64,000 bases of DNA from Artemia franciscana (lineage: Eukaryota > Arthropoda > Branchiopoda > Anostraca > Artemiidae), in contig NC_088873.1 in assembly GCF_032884065.1 (NCBI RefSeq), forward strand, positions 22,743,558-22,807,557, given 5' to 3'. A program made the translations under genes and the position numbers. Positions 33,690 to 45,964 of the stretch are shown here, one piece after another (the first letter of the stretch is position 1; each line of letters begins with the position of its first letter). Below the pieces are notes generated by a model, which saw only the letters and a list, made by a program, of their open reading frames with translations, searched no databases and was not told the origin of the DNA.

Positions 33690-34470
33690 TCGAACATAGT
33701 TTTGGAGATTCTATGCCATAGTGGCCTAAATTATCGTCAACTTCATTGAAATTTACAAAATTACAGTATGACAAAATCTTGTTTTCTGCATATCAAAATT
33801 ATTTATTCCTTATTCTGGTTTCTAAATTCTTTGTAGGTATCTTTTTGATAATATGTTTGCCATTCTTAAAGATGTTCTTTTTGCCTTTACTTTGGATATA
33901 TAGAGAAAAAGAACATCTGTCTCAATTCTTTTCCGGCACAGATAATGGTAGTTTTAGCAAAACCTGGCGACAATGAGTGAAGGTAGCCCCTTCATGACAC
34001 CCCTGTCGGCTGAGCAGATAATACTCGCTTCAAAGTAAGTGAGGGGGACCTGGAAGCTAGCTAAAATACCTAAATGTAAAAAAGTATGTTTAAAATCCTC
34101 AACAAACAGCCAACTCACGCATAGACACCCACATAGCAGATCAGTAATGACGCCAGCCAGCCCTCCATCCTATCCTTTTAAGATAAAAATAAATCCTAGA
34201 TGGGTGTAAAATTCGAAAAAAGTTTTGTTTTCTAACAATGAAACCATTTCTATACCTTAGTCCCTAGATATCAAGACCCCACATAGCCCTTATAATAAGG
34301 TCGCAAGTTAAGCAATTTGCCCACTATTCACACATATTTAGATTTACTACTATGCATCTTTTTGTGAATTAAAACTTGCCAAAAAAAGTTGTAAAATTTT
34401 ATTTATTAAAGTTACGAAAATCACACCCTATTTTTCATCAAAATTGCATTCTTTGCAATAACATAAATAA
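33690..34470. other. No gene seen
   Basis: AT-rich sequence downstream of the bZIP-like ORF, perhaps partly its 3' untranslated region. The frame at 33746-33976 is hydrophobic but without family resemblance. Confidence 0.4.
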
Positions 34471-34483
34471 AAGACTAGACCTA

Positions 34484-34563
34484 CGTTGCCCGGGCAACGT
34501 GAAGTGTTGCGGCAACCTTTGTCCGGCTTCGCCAACTAAAGTGTTGCGAGAGCAACACTTTGG
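34484..34563. other. Cluster of GC-rich perfect palindromes
   Basis: cgttgcccgggcaacg is a perfect 16-bp palindrome. About 35 bp later, aaagtgttgc-gaga-gcaacacttt is a perfect 10-bp-stem hairpin with a GAGA loop. Between them lies gtgttgcggcaac. GC content is far above the surroundings. This may be part of a small hairpin-forming element. Confidence 0.7.
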
Positions 34564-34689
34564 TTTTGTTTCTTCGCTATCGATCAGTAATCACATGATC
34601 AAAGGCTATTCCTAAGCGTTGAAAAAACAACAACAAAATAGTATCGAAAGAAGGGACTAAATTGACTTTGCAGCCAGTTGAACTTTATC

Positions 34690-35042
34690 CTTTTCAATTG
34701 TAGACATCGTTACGGATGAAAACTCGGAACAATATCTTATATAATCTAGTTGGTATTATAAAGCTATCCGTAACTTTACAGGATCAAAATACCATAGATG
34801 ATACTCTATTAATTATTACGAAAACTTGGGACATTATCTTATACGACCTATTGGGTATTATGAAGCTGTCCGTAACTGTTCATGACCATTGGATGACCTT
34901 TATCCTTTTCAATCGTAGACATCGTGATGGATGAAAACTTGGAACAATATCTTTTATAATCTAGTTGGTATTATAAAGCTATCCGTAACTTTACAGGATC
35001 AAAATACCATAGATGATACTCTATTAATTATTACGAAACTAC
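34690..35042. repeat. Tandem repeat, two full units and one diverged unit
   Basis: The block from ttttcaattgtagacatcg to attattacgaaaac at 34695-34827 recurs at 34912-35040 almost unchanged. The intervening 34820-34905 is a shorter, more diverged version (ttgggacattatcttatacgacc). Confidence 0.85.
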
Positions 35043-35224
35043 CTCATTGTATCGTTTGCACCCGTTGCGTAAATACTTAATTCTAGGTTACAGTGAGTGA
35101 TAGACCATCAATACAAACTTTCTTGCCGTCAGATTTACAGAGATCGAATACAATGTGCACCAATTTGCACAAATTTCTAGCCCAAAGTGAACCGATTCTT
35201 ACTTACAAGTCCCTCTCCCGTGAT

Positions 35225-35690
35225 AAGACATCAATTTCACCGGAAACAAATAAATGGGTACACCAACTAGCAAAAGTTTCAAACCCCTCATCACTGAAGA
35301 TGATTGTAGCTTAACAGCCGATTATTACTTACAAGTCCCCTACATGTCTTACTTACCAACACTGGAACCAAATTGGTCTTATCATCAAATACACCGGAAA
35401 CAAATAATAGGTACACCAACTCGCAAAAGTTGCAAACCCCTCATTGCAATTAGCAAAAGTTGGCGAAACCCTCATCGCTGAAGATGATTGTAGCCTAACA
35501 GCCAATTATTGCTTACAAGTCCCCTACATGTCTTACCACTGGAACCAAAATGGTCTTACCATCAAATACAACAGAAACAAAAAATAGGTACACCAACTAG
35601 TAAGAGTTGCGAACCCCTCATTGCCGAGGATGATTATGAGCTAACAGCCGACTGTTGCTTACAACTCCCCTATATGCTCACAATTGGTAT
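35225..35690. repeat. Tandem repeat, three units of ~150-190 bp
   Basis: Each unit carries ccggaaacaaat..gtacaccaact.gcaaaagtt, ccctcat.gc.ga.gatgatt and acagcc.a.tattgcttacaa.tcccctacatgt. The units keep an open frame in places, producing overlapping pseudo-ORFs (35093-35865), but composition and repetition argue against a gene. The origin is unknown. Confidence 0.75.
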
Positions 35691-35879
35691 CGGCCTATTT
35701 TTGGTTTCAGTGTGTACCTTACTATTGAAGTTGTCAACCCCTTTAAACTTTCAAACTGGTATATCTCATGAAGGAATTTTTGTACAAAAAATGGATGACA
35801 TATACTTTGATCAGCTCATCAAAAGCTATCGACTGCCGTCGAAAAAAAAAATCTATCTGTCTTAGTTCAAAAGTTGACT

Positions 35880-37400
35880 TTTTTGCCGTAGGCCAACTTT
35901 CTAACGTCATCACTTAGAAAGGAGCAAAGGATAAACTCTAATTTCTTTAGCAATGAGAGAACTTTTAAAGTTTAAGAGGCACATCTGATACCATTTCTCT
36001 ACCGCAATCCCAAGTTGCTAAACCGAATGATAAACTCAGCTGAAATCACGAACAGAAATGGGTAGAAACAATAGATGGCAGCACTTTCGGACCCGTGGGA
36101 AAATGCCGCTTTTTTGCTTCTCTAAATTTTTCTATTTATCACTCAAAGAAGATATATTGGCTGTGGGGCAGGGTAACTGTCGCATATATTTAACACTTAT
36201 AGATTTTAGTCCATCTTCAATTTGAAACTGGTGCCTGCCTGCTTGCCTGCTAGAACGGAGCTTTCCACTCGAAAGCAGAAACATGGTTTGATGAAACGAA
36301 AGCTTGGCTGCATAACTTCAGATAGTCCTCTCTGACATAGGCTATACAACTCCTCTTCACTTCACACACTATAGGCTCTGGCTCAAGGACAAGCAAAAAC
36401 CATCCTTTTTGGCCCCAGGCAAGAGTTCTACGAAGCTTTCCAAAATGTAAAGTCATATTCATCAATCCGGCCTAAGGTCCACACTTTCCGTAAAAACCGC
36501 AAAGGTTAGACCCTTACCGCTTTCTAGGAATAAGCTGAAATCGGGGTGCTGGGAAAAAAAAAAAAAAAAACCACAACAAAACCAAAGTTTTGCTCTCGCA
36601 ACACAATAATTCTGAACGTCTTTGTTCACTCTAATATATTCGAACGCGGTCGTTGATTGTAGCGGCAGTTCTGGCCCCTCTTGCGCCTGGGGAAAAACCC
36701 TGATTAGAATTCTCCCTTTCTCCAAAAACGTGCAGCCGAAATTTTAACAAAATTGCTACTTATTAGCAACAAAATTGATCAACGAAATTTATATTTATTT
36801 AAATCTGACTTTTCTTACTTTACATAGGCAAATAAAAATATCGGATTCAATTTCTTTATGTCCACTGCCAACCGCGCCCTTTACTTTATTTTAATTAAAA
36901 TGAAATTTAAAAAATTACAAAATGATTGTAACTCTTATATCATTCATTTGAAAGTTTACGCCCCCCGACATTTTTTCGCCCGGGGCAACACCTGTCCCGC
37001 TAAAACCACCTCTGTTAGAGTGGCAAGTATCAAATTAAAATAAAAGGCAAGATTTAGCAAGATATATGTGTCCGGCTTTTACTGCAAAACAGATTACATA
37101 TTGGTGGAATGTTTGACACAGCTGGGCGTCAGACTATTGGACGTAAGAAAAAATAATTTGAAAATTAAAAACCCAACAGTAGAATATGTGCCCATGATAA
37201 TAGCAGTACCGAAACCATAATAGGGCCAAAACAATTTTCCTTAGAAAAGTTTATATTAGGTCTTTTTAGGACTTTCCTTCTTTCATGTTTATTATCCTAA
37301 GAAATCCTTTTCTTATGTATTTTATTGGAATACACTTTGTTCATTCGTGTGGTTAATCATTCACTGGAGAATGCAAATATTGTAAAAAAAAAGGTGCTGA
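35880..37400. other. NOS intron, nothing recognised
   Basis: No gene recognised. A run of A's lies at 36550-36568, and a short GC-richer stretch at 36955-37020. Confidence 0.45.
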
Positions 37401-37408
37401 TTTTAAAA

Positions 37409-38316
37409 AGTTCGTGGCAACGAACAGTAAGTGAATATGGAACGCACGCTAATAGTAACCGAGATTCGAAAATAATAGTTTTGACAGTAGTACATACATA
37501 GAAAACTTATTGATTTTTTTAGTGATCCTAAATATACAATATTCATCAAGTTTCAGGGTACCCAAAAAACTCAAGAGCCTGAAAAAATTTACCTGATCTT
37601 CAGAAAAAGCGAAAAACACCAACAAAAGGGCAAGTGGTCTTGATGAAAATAATGATAAAGCCAAATCAACATATCTGAGAACCCTGCAGCCCCAGTAGAT
37701 ACTTCAAGTTCTAATGTGTAAAATACAAATTACGTTTTGTGTACATGAACACGGAAGTGTTTTTATATGTTTTTTTTTGTCTTCCCACTGGTAATCATCT
37801 AGAACCAATGGTCCCAGATTATCACTACATAAAAAACAAGTTTCTTCAACTATAAGTAAGTAGCAAATTAAAACTTTGAAACGAACAAAAATTATTACGC
37901 ATATGAAGAGGTTCACCCTCGTCAATACCTCGTTCTTTAAAATAAAATTGGAATTTTGTTCCAACTGTTTAAGAATGACCCCTGAATCACAAAGACCGTT
38001 TAAATAGCTCTTTTGAAAGTAAAAAAAAATACTTTAGCAGGGGTGTCTGATGGTGTGATTTGTATTAAGATTCTATGGCTTTTAGGGGGGGGGGGGGGGT
38101 GTTTCCCCTTTTTTTCGAAAATGAGGTAAATTTTCTAAGGCTCGTAACTTTCTATGGGTAAGACTAAACTTGATGAAACCTGCACATTTGAAATGAGCAT
38201 ACAAATCTAATTCCTTTGATGTATCTATCGGAATCAAAATTCCGTTTTTTAGATTTTCGCTTACTATTGAGCCGCGTCGCTCCTTAACTACAGTTTGCTT
38301 CCAAGAATTGTTTGAT
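37409..38316. mobile_element. TIR/foldback element (copy B)
   Basis: The left end agttcgtggcaacgaac and the right end cagtttgcttccaagaattgtttgat are diverged versions of the termini of the element at 20388-21400. The interior (attattacgcatatgaagaggttc, cctgaatcacaaag, gatggtgtgattt) aligns with that copy in the same order. It carries a G15 run at 38084-38098. The copy is older than the foldback at 57447. Confidence 0.6.
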
Positions 38317-38904
38317 CTTAGTCCCTTTGATATATTAAATCATTTCTGGGGCGACAGGAAAATTTCTTCAAGATGAAACAAATCAGTTTTATTGGTAAAA
38401 AACAAAATATTGCAAAGATTTTTGATATATCGCAAAAATTGCAAAAATAAAATTTATTAGGAATGATTTAGTATTGGATCTTTTTTTCGGTATATGATAT
38501 GTTTGAATACACATGACTGATAACTTTGCGTTGGGAGAGACCAAAATTCCTTTATTGAAGTTTTTTCACAGCACTCTCCCCTCCGAGGAGGGTGAAAAAA
38601 TCTTAAATCAACGTGTATGTTATCCCACCCCAACTATTGTTCATTGGTATTTTACGAAATAGGATTTGTTTGATAAAACATTGCATTGTTAGTGTTAATG
38701 TGTCTCATTTAGGACTAACTATAAATAAGAGGCAAGTAATACCAAATAATAATAACGCGAATGAACAGACGCCCAAGTTAACCTTCGATATAAAATCTTC
38801 AGTTGTCATGGCTGCAATACCAGCTTTTTTCTATAAATGAGTTTTATGCACCCGCCCAGTCGCAAGTGCTTTTTTGTATCTTTCTTTGGGCGTCTTCTTG
38901 GATC

Positions 38905-39560
38905 CCAGGGGCGAGTTGCAGGAAAGGATCAGCAGCTGACAACCTGACTCAACCAAACGGGAAAAAAGAAATGATGCTAACCATATACGAAAAGCAACCC
39001 CAAAGAGGGCTTCAGCAAACCAGCGACCCGTAGTAAAGAGGAAAAAAAGGCTCCTGGAGCACCAAATAGAAAGAGCGATTTTACTGATTTCGTAAAGCTG
39101 ATCATCGTATAGGTCAGCAAAGGTGGTTGACAAACTCTCAAGTATGAAGATGTTGTCCTTCTTATGGAACCAAAGATTATGAAAGACAATCCGAACTGTT
39201 CTCCTGATATTGTCTTGGTGAAATTAGAGGGCAGCATAACAAAGGAAAGATGCAAAGATGGCATCGTCGGTCAAGGAGGAGGCGAATAATTCAGGAGAGA
39301 GATGCTTAGCCTTAGCCCTGGGATACATAACCCTGATAAGAAATTTCTCCATTGACTATGCAAAAGTGGGATAACTGGAGAAGCTATCGAAGCTGTTGGT
39401 GGCATGAAATCAGTTTCATTTCTCAAGGAGAGACTTGGCCTAAGAAAGACTCACATTAAAGAAGGAAAACAATTCGAACAACATTTGGCAACTGATGAAG
39501 ATCTGACTCGGAAAATGCAGGAGCGGGACTATCGTCTCCCATTTGGAATGAGGTTTTAAC
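38905..39560 (+). repeat. Dispersed repeat with coding character (partner 49745-50125)
   Basis: The segments 38910-39000 and 39260-39545 are similar to 49760-49840 and 49850-50125; the partner lacks about 250 bp in the middle. The last part reads in one plus frame as AVGGMKSVSFLKERLGLRKT and DEDLTRKMQERDYRLPFGMR then a stop, and the partner preserves GLRKTHIKE..KH and ATDADLIWK in an equivalent frame. That suggests a once-coding, probably element-derived, C-terminus. I do not recognise the family. Confidence 0.45.
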
Positions 39561-39995
39561 ACTGTTAAAACATCTTTTTGAGGGAGCTTCGAAACATATT
39601 TTATAATGATAAAGTAGTGTCAAAATTCATGCATTAAGTTATAATTACATCAGCAAGGGCCGAAAGTCGGAAATATCAAGTATAACTCACGAGGACAGGC
39701 TATGCACCTAGCAAAAAAACAATCTTTTTCACCATCACCAGTGAAATCAAGTTTGAAGTGATACAAAGTAATAATACCATGAACTAGCATATGGCAGAAA
39801 CTGAATTTCATATGCCATACCTGCAAAAAGAAGGCAGACCCCCCCTTAGAATATCTACAAAATAGGGAGAAAGTGCTTACACTTTCAACCTCATTCTTTC
39901 CACGAATCTAGTCCTTTCTAAGGTTGAGCCTGTGCATACTTACAGTTATAAAGATGACACATGATTTACATTGCGAAAAAGAAAAAAAAACTCAC

Positions 39996-40132
39996 TTTTC
40001 AATGGAAGCATAAAACTCGTCAATAAACTTTTGAGCATCGTCCAAAACTGCGTCTCCAGTCCTAATGGGTTTCACTTCTTTAATGGTGTTCATCTGATTT
40101 GCAGTACATATTGTTGAACGGCAATTCAAAGC
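39996..40132 (-). CDS. NOS: NOS exon 2 (zinc-binding CxxxxC)
   Basis: Acceptor ttttatag and donor gaaaa|gtgag enclose 45 codons plus two bases. It starts ALNCRSTICTAN, giving the CxxxxC pair that in NOS dimers binds a zinc with the partner subunit. It ends DDAQKFIDEFYASIEK, matching the family's A..FI.QYY.SIKR. Phase fits exons 1 and 3. Confidence 0.85.
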
Positions 40133-40139
40133 CTATAAA

Positions 40140-42485
40140 AGAAATAAATATTGAATAAATAAAGAATATAATTAACTAATAAAAAAGGAAAAAATCCACA
40201 TTCGGATGTATGCACAAAAAAGAAAACATCAAAAAACGCATAAAAATCTGTTTATATCTATTTTTGTTTCGGTTTTACGAGTCAGAAAAACAGTTCATGG
40301 GCAGATTTAAATAAAAATTAAGTAGTTGTTCGTATCAAGTCATGGCTAATTGTAGAAAAAGCCAAGACAGATAGTCCGAGAGAGTGAGAGGCAAATCTGG
40401 CATAAGCCCTTTTTAGATTTATGTAAAAATTATTTCAGATTATTTATTGACAGATAAGTCTATCTATCATTCGTCAATTGATACAAAAGTTTTCGTTTTC
40501 TAAAACAAAATATTCAGAACTTTATTGTGTTGGAAGCATGTGCTGGCAAGGTCAGGGCAGTAGGGATGATTACAGTAGGGATGAATAATAGTGTTACAGC
40601 ATATAGCTGTAACACTAATTATTATTGACTCGTTAATTTTCAGGACAGTCACAAAAGGTAGGTCCCCATGAACTCCGGAATAATGTAAGCATGACATAAA
40701 ACCTGTCATTTAAACATACGTCGTGGATTCTTGACTGAAGGTGTAATTTTTTCTTCATAGCAATATGTTTCCACATGTCGTACTACTAAACCAAGAAATT
40801 ATTTAAAAGTGGGGAGGAAGGTCGCTCCAAATACCCATACTATTCTAAGCTTGCCTTTCAGACATTCATTTGTTTATACCCCAAAAAGAGGCTTTGGTCA
40901 CAAAAAACATTTCCAATCCAATTAAAAATTTAAATCAGATGCATAAGTGGCTTCAAGATCAATACAAAGAATTCCATGCAAGAAAGATACATAAATTAGA
41001 ATACCGATGGGACGGGTACATAATGTTGCCGGAGACAATGTTGAAAGGTTTCGAAAGTTTTGAATTGATTAAATAAATCGTCTACGAGTTACAGCGAATT
41101 GTCTCGTTACTTATGGAATGACCCTTGTGCAAATCACTTTTTCATTCTGACTGCGTTGGCAAGCGCCAATTGAGGGTCCAAAATTTTTCCAAAGCCTTCA
41201 ACATATTGTGTAAAATTTGAACAGTTTTTAAATACTGATGATTCAGCAATAAATAAACTTAGAAAATCTTGGATAGGGATAATATTATTTATGTACATCC
41301 AAGATCACCAATCTGCCAATAGTCACAGTGTGTTATTCTTTATTTTGGGTAAATACCATCACTATTTTTATAATGATGCTGTAACTGCAATATTGAGGGA
41401 CAGAGATCTCACTTCCATGAATGAACTGATTTAGACATAATAGACCGGAAGTTAGATCTTCACCTTCTGTTTTTGCAACAGCTTGACAAAGGGTCAAAAT
41501 GTAAAAAGCTCAAACGAGAGCATTTTCTCCAGATGTGCAAGGGGATTGAATCGTCGCCAAGTACGCCTATTTTATTTGTTAGCTTGTCATGCACAAATGG
41601 TAATGAAGTCAACGAGTAAAGTTTATAGTACAATAATACTTGCCCAGGATTTTGAAAATGTGTTTCAACTCCTAGAACTTCTTGCTGACCCCTACAAGTA
41701 CCTTCCAAGCAGAATTTTTGAATTAAGAGCTATTATATAACTAGGAATTTTTTCTACAGAGATAGGGTTTCAAAAAAAAAATCAAAGGTTTAAATTGTTA
41801 AAATACAAAAAAAAATAGAAAACCCTCCTTTACCCTCTTGTGGTTAACTTAATTCTGGGTTAAGCCTAGAATAGCTAGCTAACTTCCTAAAACATTAACA
41901 AAATCAATTTATAGAGGTATTTGAAAACTTCACTAACAAACTTTTTACGAGTTTCTATCATATTGTTACCATTGACCTTTCATTTTACACGTCATACTAG
42001 GGCAATGTGAAACTAGTATATTAGTATCGCTTGCGATGGCTTTTTCATTTATTTGTGTCCGCTAAAAACTGTACAACCTACCTAAGGTTCATACTAGAGA
42101 AATTTCCTCGAGTAGCCTTCTCATTTTGTACAGTAAAATTACATGGATATTTTTTTATTTCTTTTTTTATCCTCAAAATCTAACATGTTTTTGTGTCACA
42201 AAAGAAAATGTATTCAGTAAGCATTACAGATTTAGAAAGACAAAATAAAACAAAAAGAAATTACCGCATATTTACCACACAGACTGTAGAAATATAAGTA
42301 TGAATAAAGCAACATAAAATAAAAGAAATAGTTGTGGCTTTTTCTTTCGAGTAGCATCTGCATGAAGGGAATAACTCCCAGAGGCGCCCTTTTTCTACAG
42401 ATTGTACCAAAACACAGTTGAAAAAATAGGTACTTACTTGTTATATCAACCACACCACAGAAGTGAAGTTAGGTTAATCATAACG
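40140..42485. other. NOS intron; two unassigned ORF fragments
   Basis: The plus-strand frames at 40870-41076 (ends YRWDGYIMLPETMLKGFESF...) and 41483-41740 (contains RCARGLNRRQVRLFYLLACH) have protein-like composition and may be pieces of a decayed element, but match no family I know. The remainder is AT-rich intron. Confidence 0.3.
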
Positions 42486-42492
42486 AAATATA

Positions 42493-43210
42493 CTAAAATA
42501 CTGGCACATACGCAGGGGGGAGAGGGCTTCGCCCCCCCCCCCCGAAATTTTGTGAAATGTATCATTTCCCCATGGTTTCTTGTGATTTCTATTAAAAATA
42601 GGACATTTATTACAAATCTAGATACATGTGTGAAGCCTTTTTTGGGGGATTTTACAGCAGGCAATTATCCGGTCAAGTCACTGCCCAATTATTAATCCAT
42701 TTTCTGTCTAACTTTTTACCCTCTTTGAGGTAATTAGCAATTGTACCGTTAGTTTTTTTTTGTAAACAGAGTTTGCTTTCCATAGCAAAATAGAATTATC
42801 CTTGATATTAGGGCGTTTATCCCCCCTTTTCAGGATAAAGTACAGCTTTTAATGGATGAATTTTGGAAACTATCATTTTTCATTAAAATCTACGTTTTTG
42901 CAATAGAGGAACTACCCCCCGCAGCACCCATATTGCACTTTCAACCCTAAAATTTCCCTTTCAGTGGGATATAATACATTAATCACTGGTTCTAAATCGC
43001 TATGAACATAACCTGAGCCTAAAACGTACTTTTGAGGTTCAGTCTTCTTCCCTCCATCCGCTATAATACTACAGATTAAAGTTAATCTGTATTTTCCGAT
43101 ATACTTGCTTTTTACATTACTAAATAAAAAAAGTGCTACTTTATGTCTGCTGTTTCGAAGGTTTTGCCCCCCCCCCCGAAAAAATTCCTGCGTACGTGCC
43201 TGCTAAAATA
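42493..43210. mobile_element. hAT-type non-autonomous element, 702 bp, with 8-bp TSD
   Basis: The element runs from 42501 to 43202 and is flanked by the direct repeat ctaaaata at 42493-42500 and 43203-43210. The termini ctggcacatacgcagg and, inverted, caggcacgtacgcagg form a 16-bp terminal inverted repeat with two mismatches. The next bases are long G or C runs. An 8-bp duplication with CAGG-type ends is typical of hAT transposons. No transposase is encoded. Confidence 0.75.
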
Positions 43211-43214
43211 TCAT

Positions 43215-43760
43215 AAAAATATAGTATTTTAGTAACAAAATTATGGAACCTGCAACGGAGAATTATGGAAAGCGTGCCATCCAGGACCCATTATATCAAA
43301 TACCTAGCCTAATCACCTCAACATATCAAATGTTTAATCAAAATATACCTGCATAGATACCGTTTATCTCGCTCATGCTAAGCTGATCATCTCCGAGTGG
43401 ACATAGAAAAACAGTTTCATTACAGATCAAGAACAATGTTGTCACTACAACACATACCAAGAAATGAGTAGAAAGCGGGAAGGTCAGAATAATTTTATTA
43501 CTTATTAAGGCCTTTAAATGAGGCTAAACAATAATAATCGCGTGGATTAGTAATCACTGCTTTTGTTCTTTTAAAAAAGAATTTCTTATTTTTCTCTGTT
43601 CTGTAAGTAGAATCGGGAAGATTTTTTCAAAATTATTGTCAATCCCTAGGGGGGAGGGAGGAGTCTTAAGCCAAGGTATACCAAAAAGAAGAAAAAAACA
43701 ACACCTGGGTCAGAAACCAAAAGAGTGTACACACTGCTTATGACACAAGTTAAAATAAAA
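43215..43760. other. NOS intron, nothing recognised
   Basis: Intron 1 of the NOS gene next to exon 1. AT-rich, with a short (aata) stretch at about 43530. No gene recognised. Confidence 0.45.
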
Positions 43761-43767
43761 AGCTTAC

Positions 43768-43863
43768 CTTGACGTTACTTGTCGAATGCAGCGTATCATA
43801 AAGGACTTCACCAGTGGACCAGTTTTTAAGCCGTATTCCTTCATTATTAGCATGCTGCTTCAT
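43768..43863 (-). CDS. NOS: NOS exon 1, coding part
   Basis: ATG at 43863 opens 32 codons ending SNVK and a gtaagc donor, phase 0. GIRLKNWSTGEVLYDTLH matches the conserved NOS N-terminal '.r.kNW.t.....DTLH'. A stop lies in frame 36 bases upstream (TAA), so this ATG is the likely start for this transcript. A tract tttctttttag just before 43900 may be an acceptor, making this exon 2 with an untranslated exon 1 beyond. Insect NOS proteins usually have a longer N-terminus. Confidence 0.8.
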
Positions 43864-43904
43864 TTTGTACGTCCTTCCCGCACTGATAGTGTTTTATCTG
43901 CTAA

Positions 43905-44855
43905 AAAGAAAGGAAGAGTCATAAAGCAAAAAAAAACCATTGACCTGGAAAGAAAACCAAATTATAGAAAGTACGGACACTGTCAAGGTCAATAAGAAAT
44001 AAAATCTTCTCGCAAAAATTGCTTTAATTTTACGCAAGATTCCGGTAATGATTAAGATAAAATGATGCTATATGATTTCAGTTATCAAACATAGAAGTAC
44101 CATATGGGTTTATACAATTTAAAATATTGGTCATTTTGAAACAAAACATATATCTAAAGCATGACAAAAATCTACAAATAAAGAACATCGTTTCAGATGT
44201 AGGTTCCGCTCACAAGCGTATCCAGAGAGTTATTTAGTAGGTGATTGATATATCAAGGGGGGGGGGGGGTAAATTACAATATACAAATTATCCAAACATT
44301 ATTTCTTCAATTCAAATATTAATTAAATCCAGATCTCTAGATTTACTAAAAGTCGACACGACCTTTCCCTACTTCGTCAAAAATCTGCGGAATATAGACC
44401 AGGAGAGATCCTTTCTCCTCCATGATTGATCCAAAAAATTCCCAGCAAAAAAAAGGTAAAACATATAAACATGTAATTGTCAAACGAGTCCCAAGACCAT
44501 ACCAAAAAGAAATGCTAGCGAATTCCTGGATCAACAAGCAATAAACTGACAAATCTCCAAACCTGATTAATCTTGGAGGAAAAGGAGTCTCTTCAGTACA
44601 TATTCTAAAAAAAATCTCAATAAAAACTTACACAGCTAATACTGTTGTGTAGAAAGATTGCAGCAAAATGGCCTATTTGCCTGAAAAACTGGAATTCTCC
44701 CTTCACCAAGCAACTAAATAACCATTGCAAGAAAATATTGCTTCTACTGGAACCTAAGCTAAGGATTACTTCTGCCAAGTACTGACATACAAAGCTTGTT
44801 TTCTGTTTGTTCCGTATTAAACTAGTCTTTATTTATTTCTGGTTTTCCGCGGGGA
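43905..44855. other. Upstream of NOS, no gene seen
   Basis: The likely 5' flank or first intron of NOS. Contains a G13 run at 44260-44272. No TATA-like promoter in a convincing position was seen. Confidence 0.4.
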
Positions 44856-44859
44856 GAGG

Positions 44860-45835
44860 CAGGATCGCTAATCATCAACCGTGTGCAACCATGGCAGTAT
44901 TAGTTTTCTTGCGAAATTTTGTCCATACAAGCTTTGCCCTTTAAATAAAAACTAACCAAACTTCAACCATTTTGACATTTTTTAAAGCGCAACTTTAGGT
45001 AAAAGAAAGTCCTACCGGTTTCTGTGTGCTATCTCTATGCAACCCAATCTCCAGAAAAAGTTTTTTTTCTAATAATATAAACTAAAATTTCTGCTTTGAA
45101 TGTTAAAAGTTCAATATTCAGTTTTGTTCTACTGAGTCTTGAAAAAAGGTAAGTTGCTTAAAATATTATAACTTAGTAGCTTAATTTGTCAACTATCTGA
45201 AAATGGCTTTGAATTAATTTATGTTTGTTAATCAGTTTATGAAAGGAGAATAAGTTAATCATCCAAATAGACAAAACATTAAATCAATATTTTACCCAAG
45301 TCTGTGAAAAAGATTTAGCTAACTACATTATCATTAGCAGGTATAAGCCAATTTGAATTTCTTTAAACAGAGGGCCAAGATAGCCAGTGGTGTCAATGAA
45401 GGAGGGGAGAGTTTTCTTACTAGATTTTGTAGACACCGTATTTTTATTTTTGTTCAAAAATTAAAAAAAACATAAATACCCCACCTCCCTCTAGATTTTG
45501 AAAACTAAATTCATTGCGTTTTCATTGAAAAGAACTGATAAAAAGATTGCATCCCCCCCCTTCCATGGCTATGAGAGGACGTAAATGCATATGCTATATG
45601 CTAGGACGTATATGCTAAATGTATATAATGTGCTAAATGTATATAATGTGCTAAATGTATATAAAATGTATATGCTAGGACGTAAATGTATATGGACGTA
45701 AATGCATAAGCAGTTTTAGCCAGATCCTGATTATTCTTAAATATTACTAATGAAAGGAATTGAATTATCCAAACACTTTTACTGTACCTTCCGCTTAAAG
45801 AACTAATTAAAAAGTAATTTTAGGAAAATACATTT
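44860..45835. repeat. Copy 2 of a ~1-kb duplicated segment (partner 31100-32075)
   Basis: Collinear with 31100-32075. Unlike its partner it contains an internal expansion at 45600-45720, where tgctaaatgtatataatg is repeated three times. Confidence 0.65.
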
Positions 45836-45964
45836 TCAAAAAGGTTTTCAAAATTTGAAGATTCAATTCCCAAAATCATAGGAGAGGGACAAAAGGTTTT
45901 CAAAATTCAACGAAAATATCAAAAACGTTTTTTTTTTTTTTTTTTTCAATGAATATATGAAACG

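Larger units (their letters stand above)
17036..43900 (-). other. NOS: NOS gene span (eight coding exons, seven introns)
   Basis: Exons at 43863-43768 (coding), 40132-39996, 29997-29835, 25392-25301, 23203-23062, 21804-21664, 18382-18208 and 17137-17036 encode consecutive segments of a nitric-oxide-synthase oxygenase domain in the family's order. NOS oxidises L-arginine to citrulline and NO in a heme- and tetrahydrobiopterin-dependent dimer fed by a C-terminal flavoprotein reductase. Only the oxygenase part up to 'AVxHSF' is present. The next segment (usually with DHH and W-I-V-P-P), the calmodulin site and the reductase are absent from the window. Introns are 0.9 to 10 kb and full of repeats. 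All but one junction keep phase with GT/AG sites. Confidence 0.8.

Noticed and set aside
33746..33976. Hydrophobic plus-strand ORF after the bZIP-like ORF
   Set aside because: AT-rich composition gives Phe/Leu/Ile runs; there is no conserved pattern, and it is more likely 3' untranslated sequence.
35093..35865. Three overlapping plus-strand ORFs considered as a repeat-protein gene
   Set aside because: They follow tandem DNA units with stops and frame changes, and no family resemblance; kept as a repeat.
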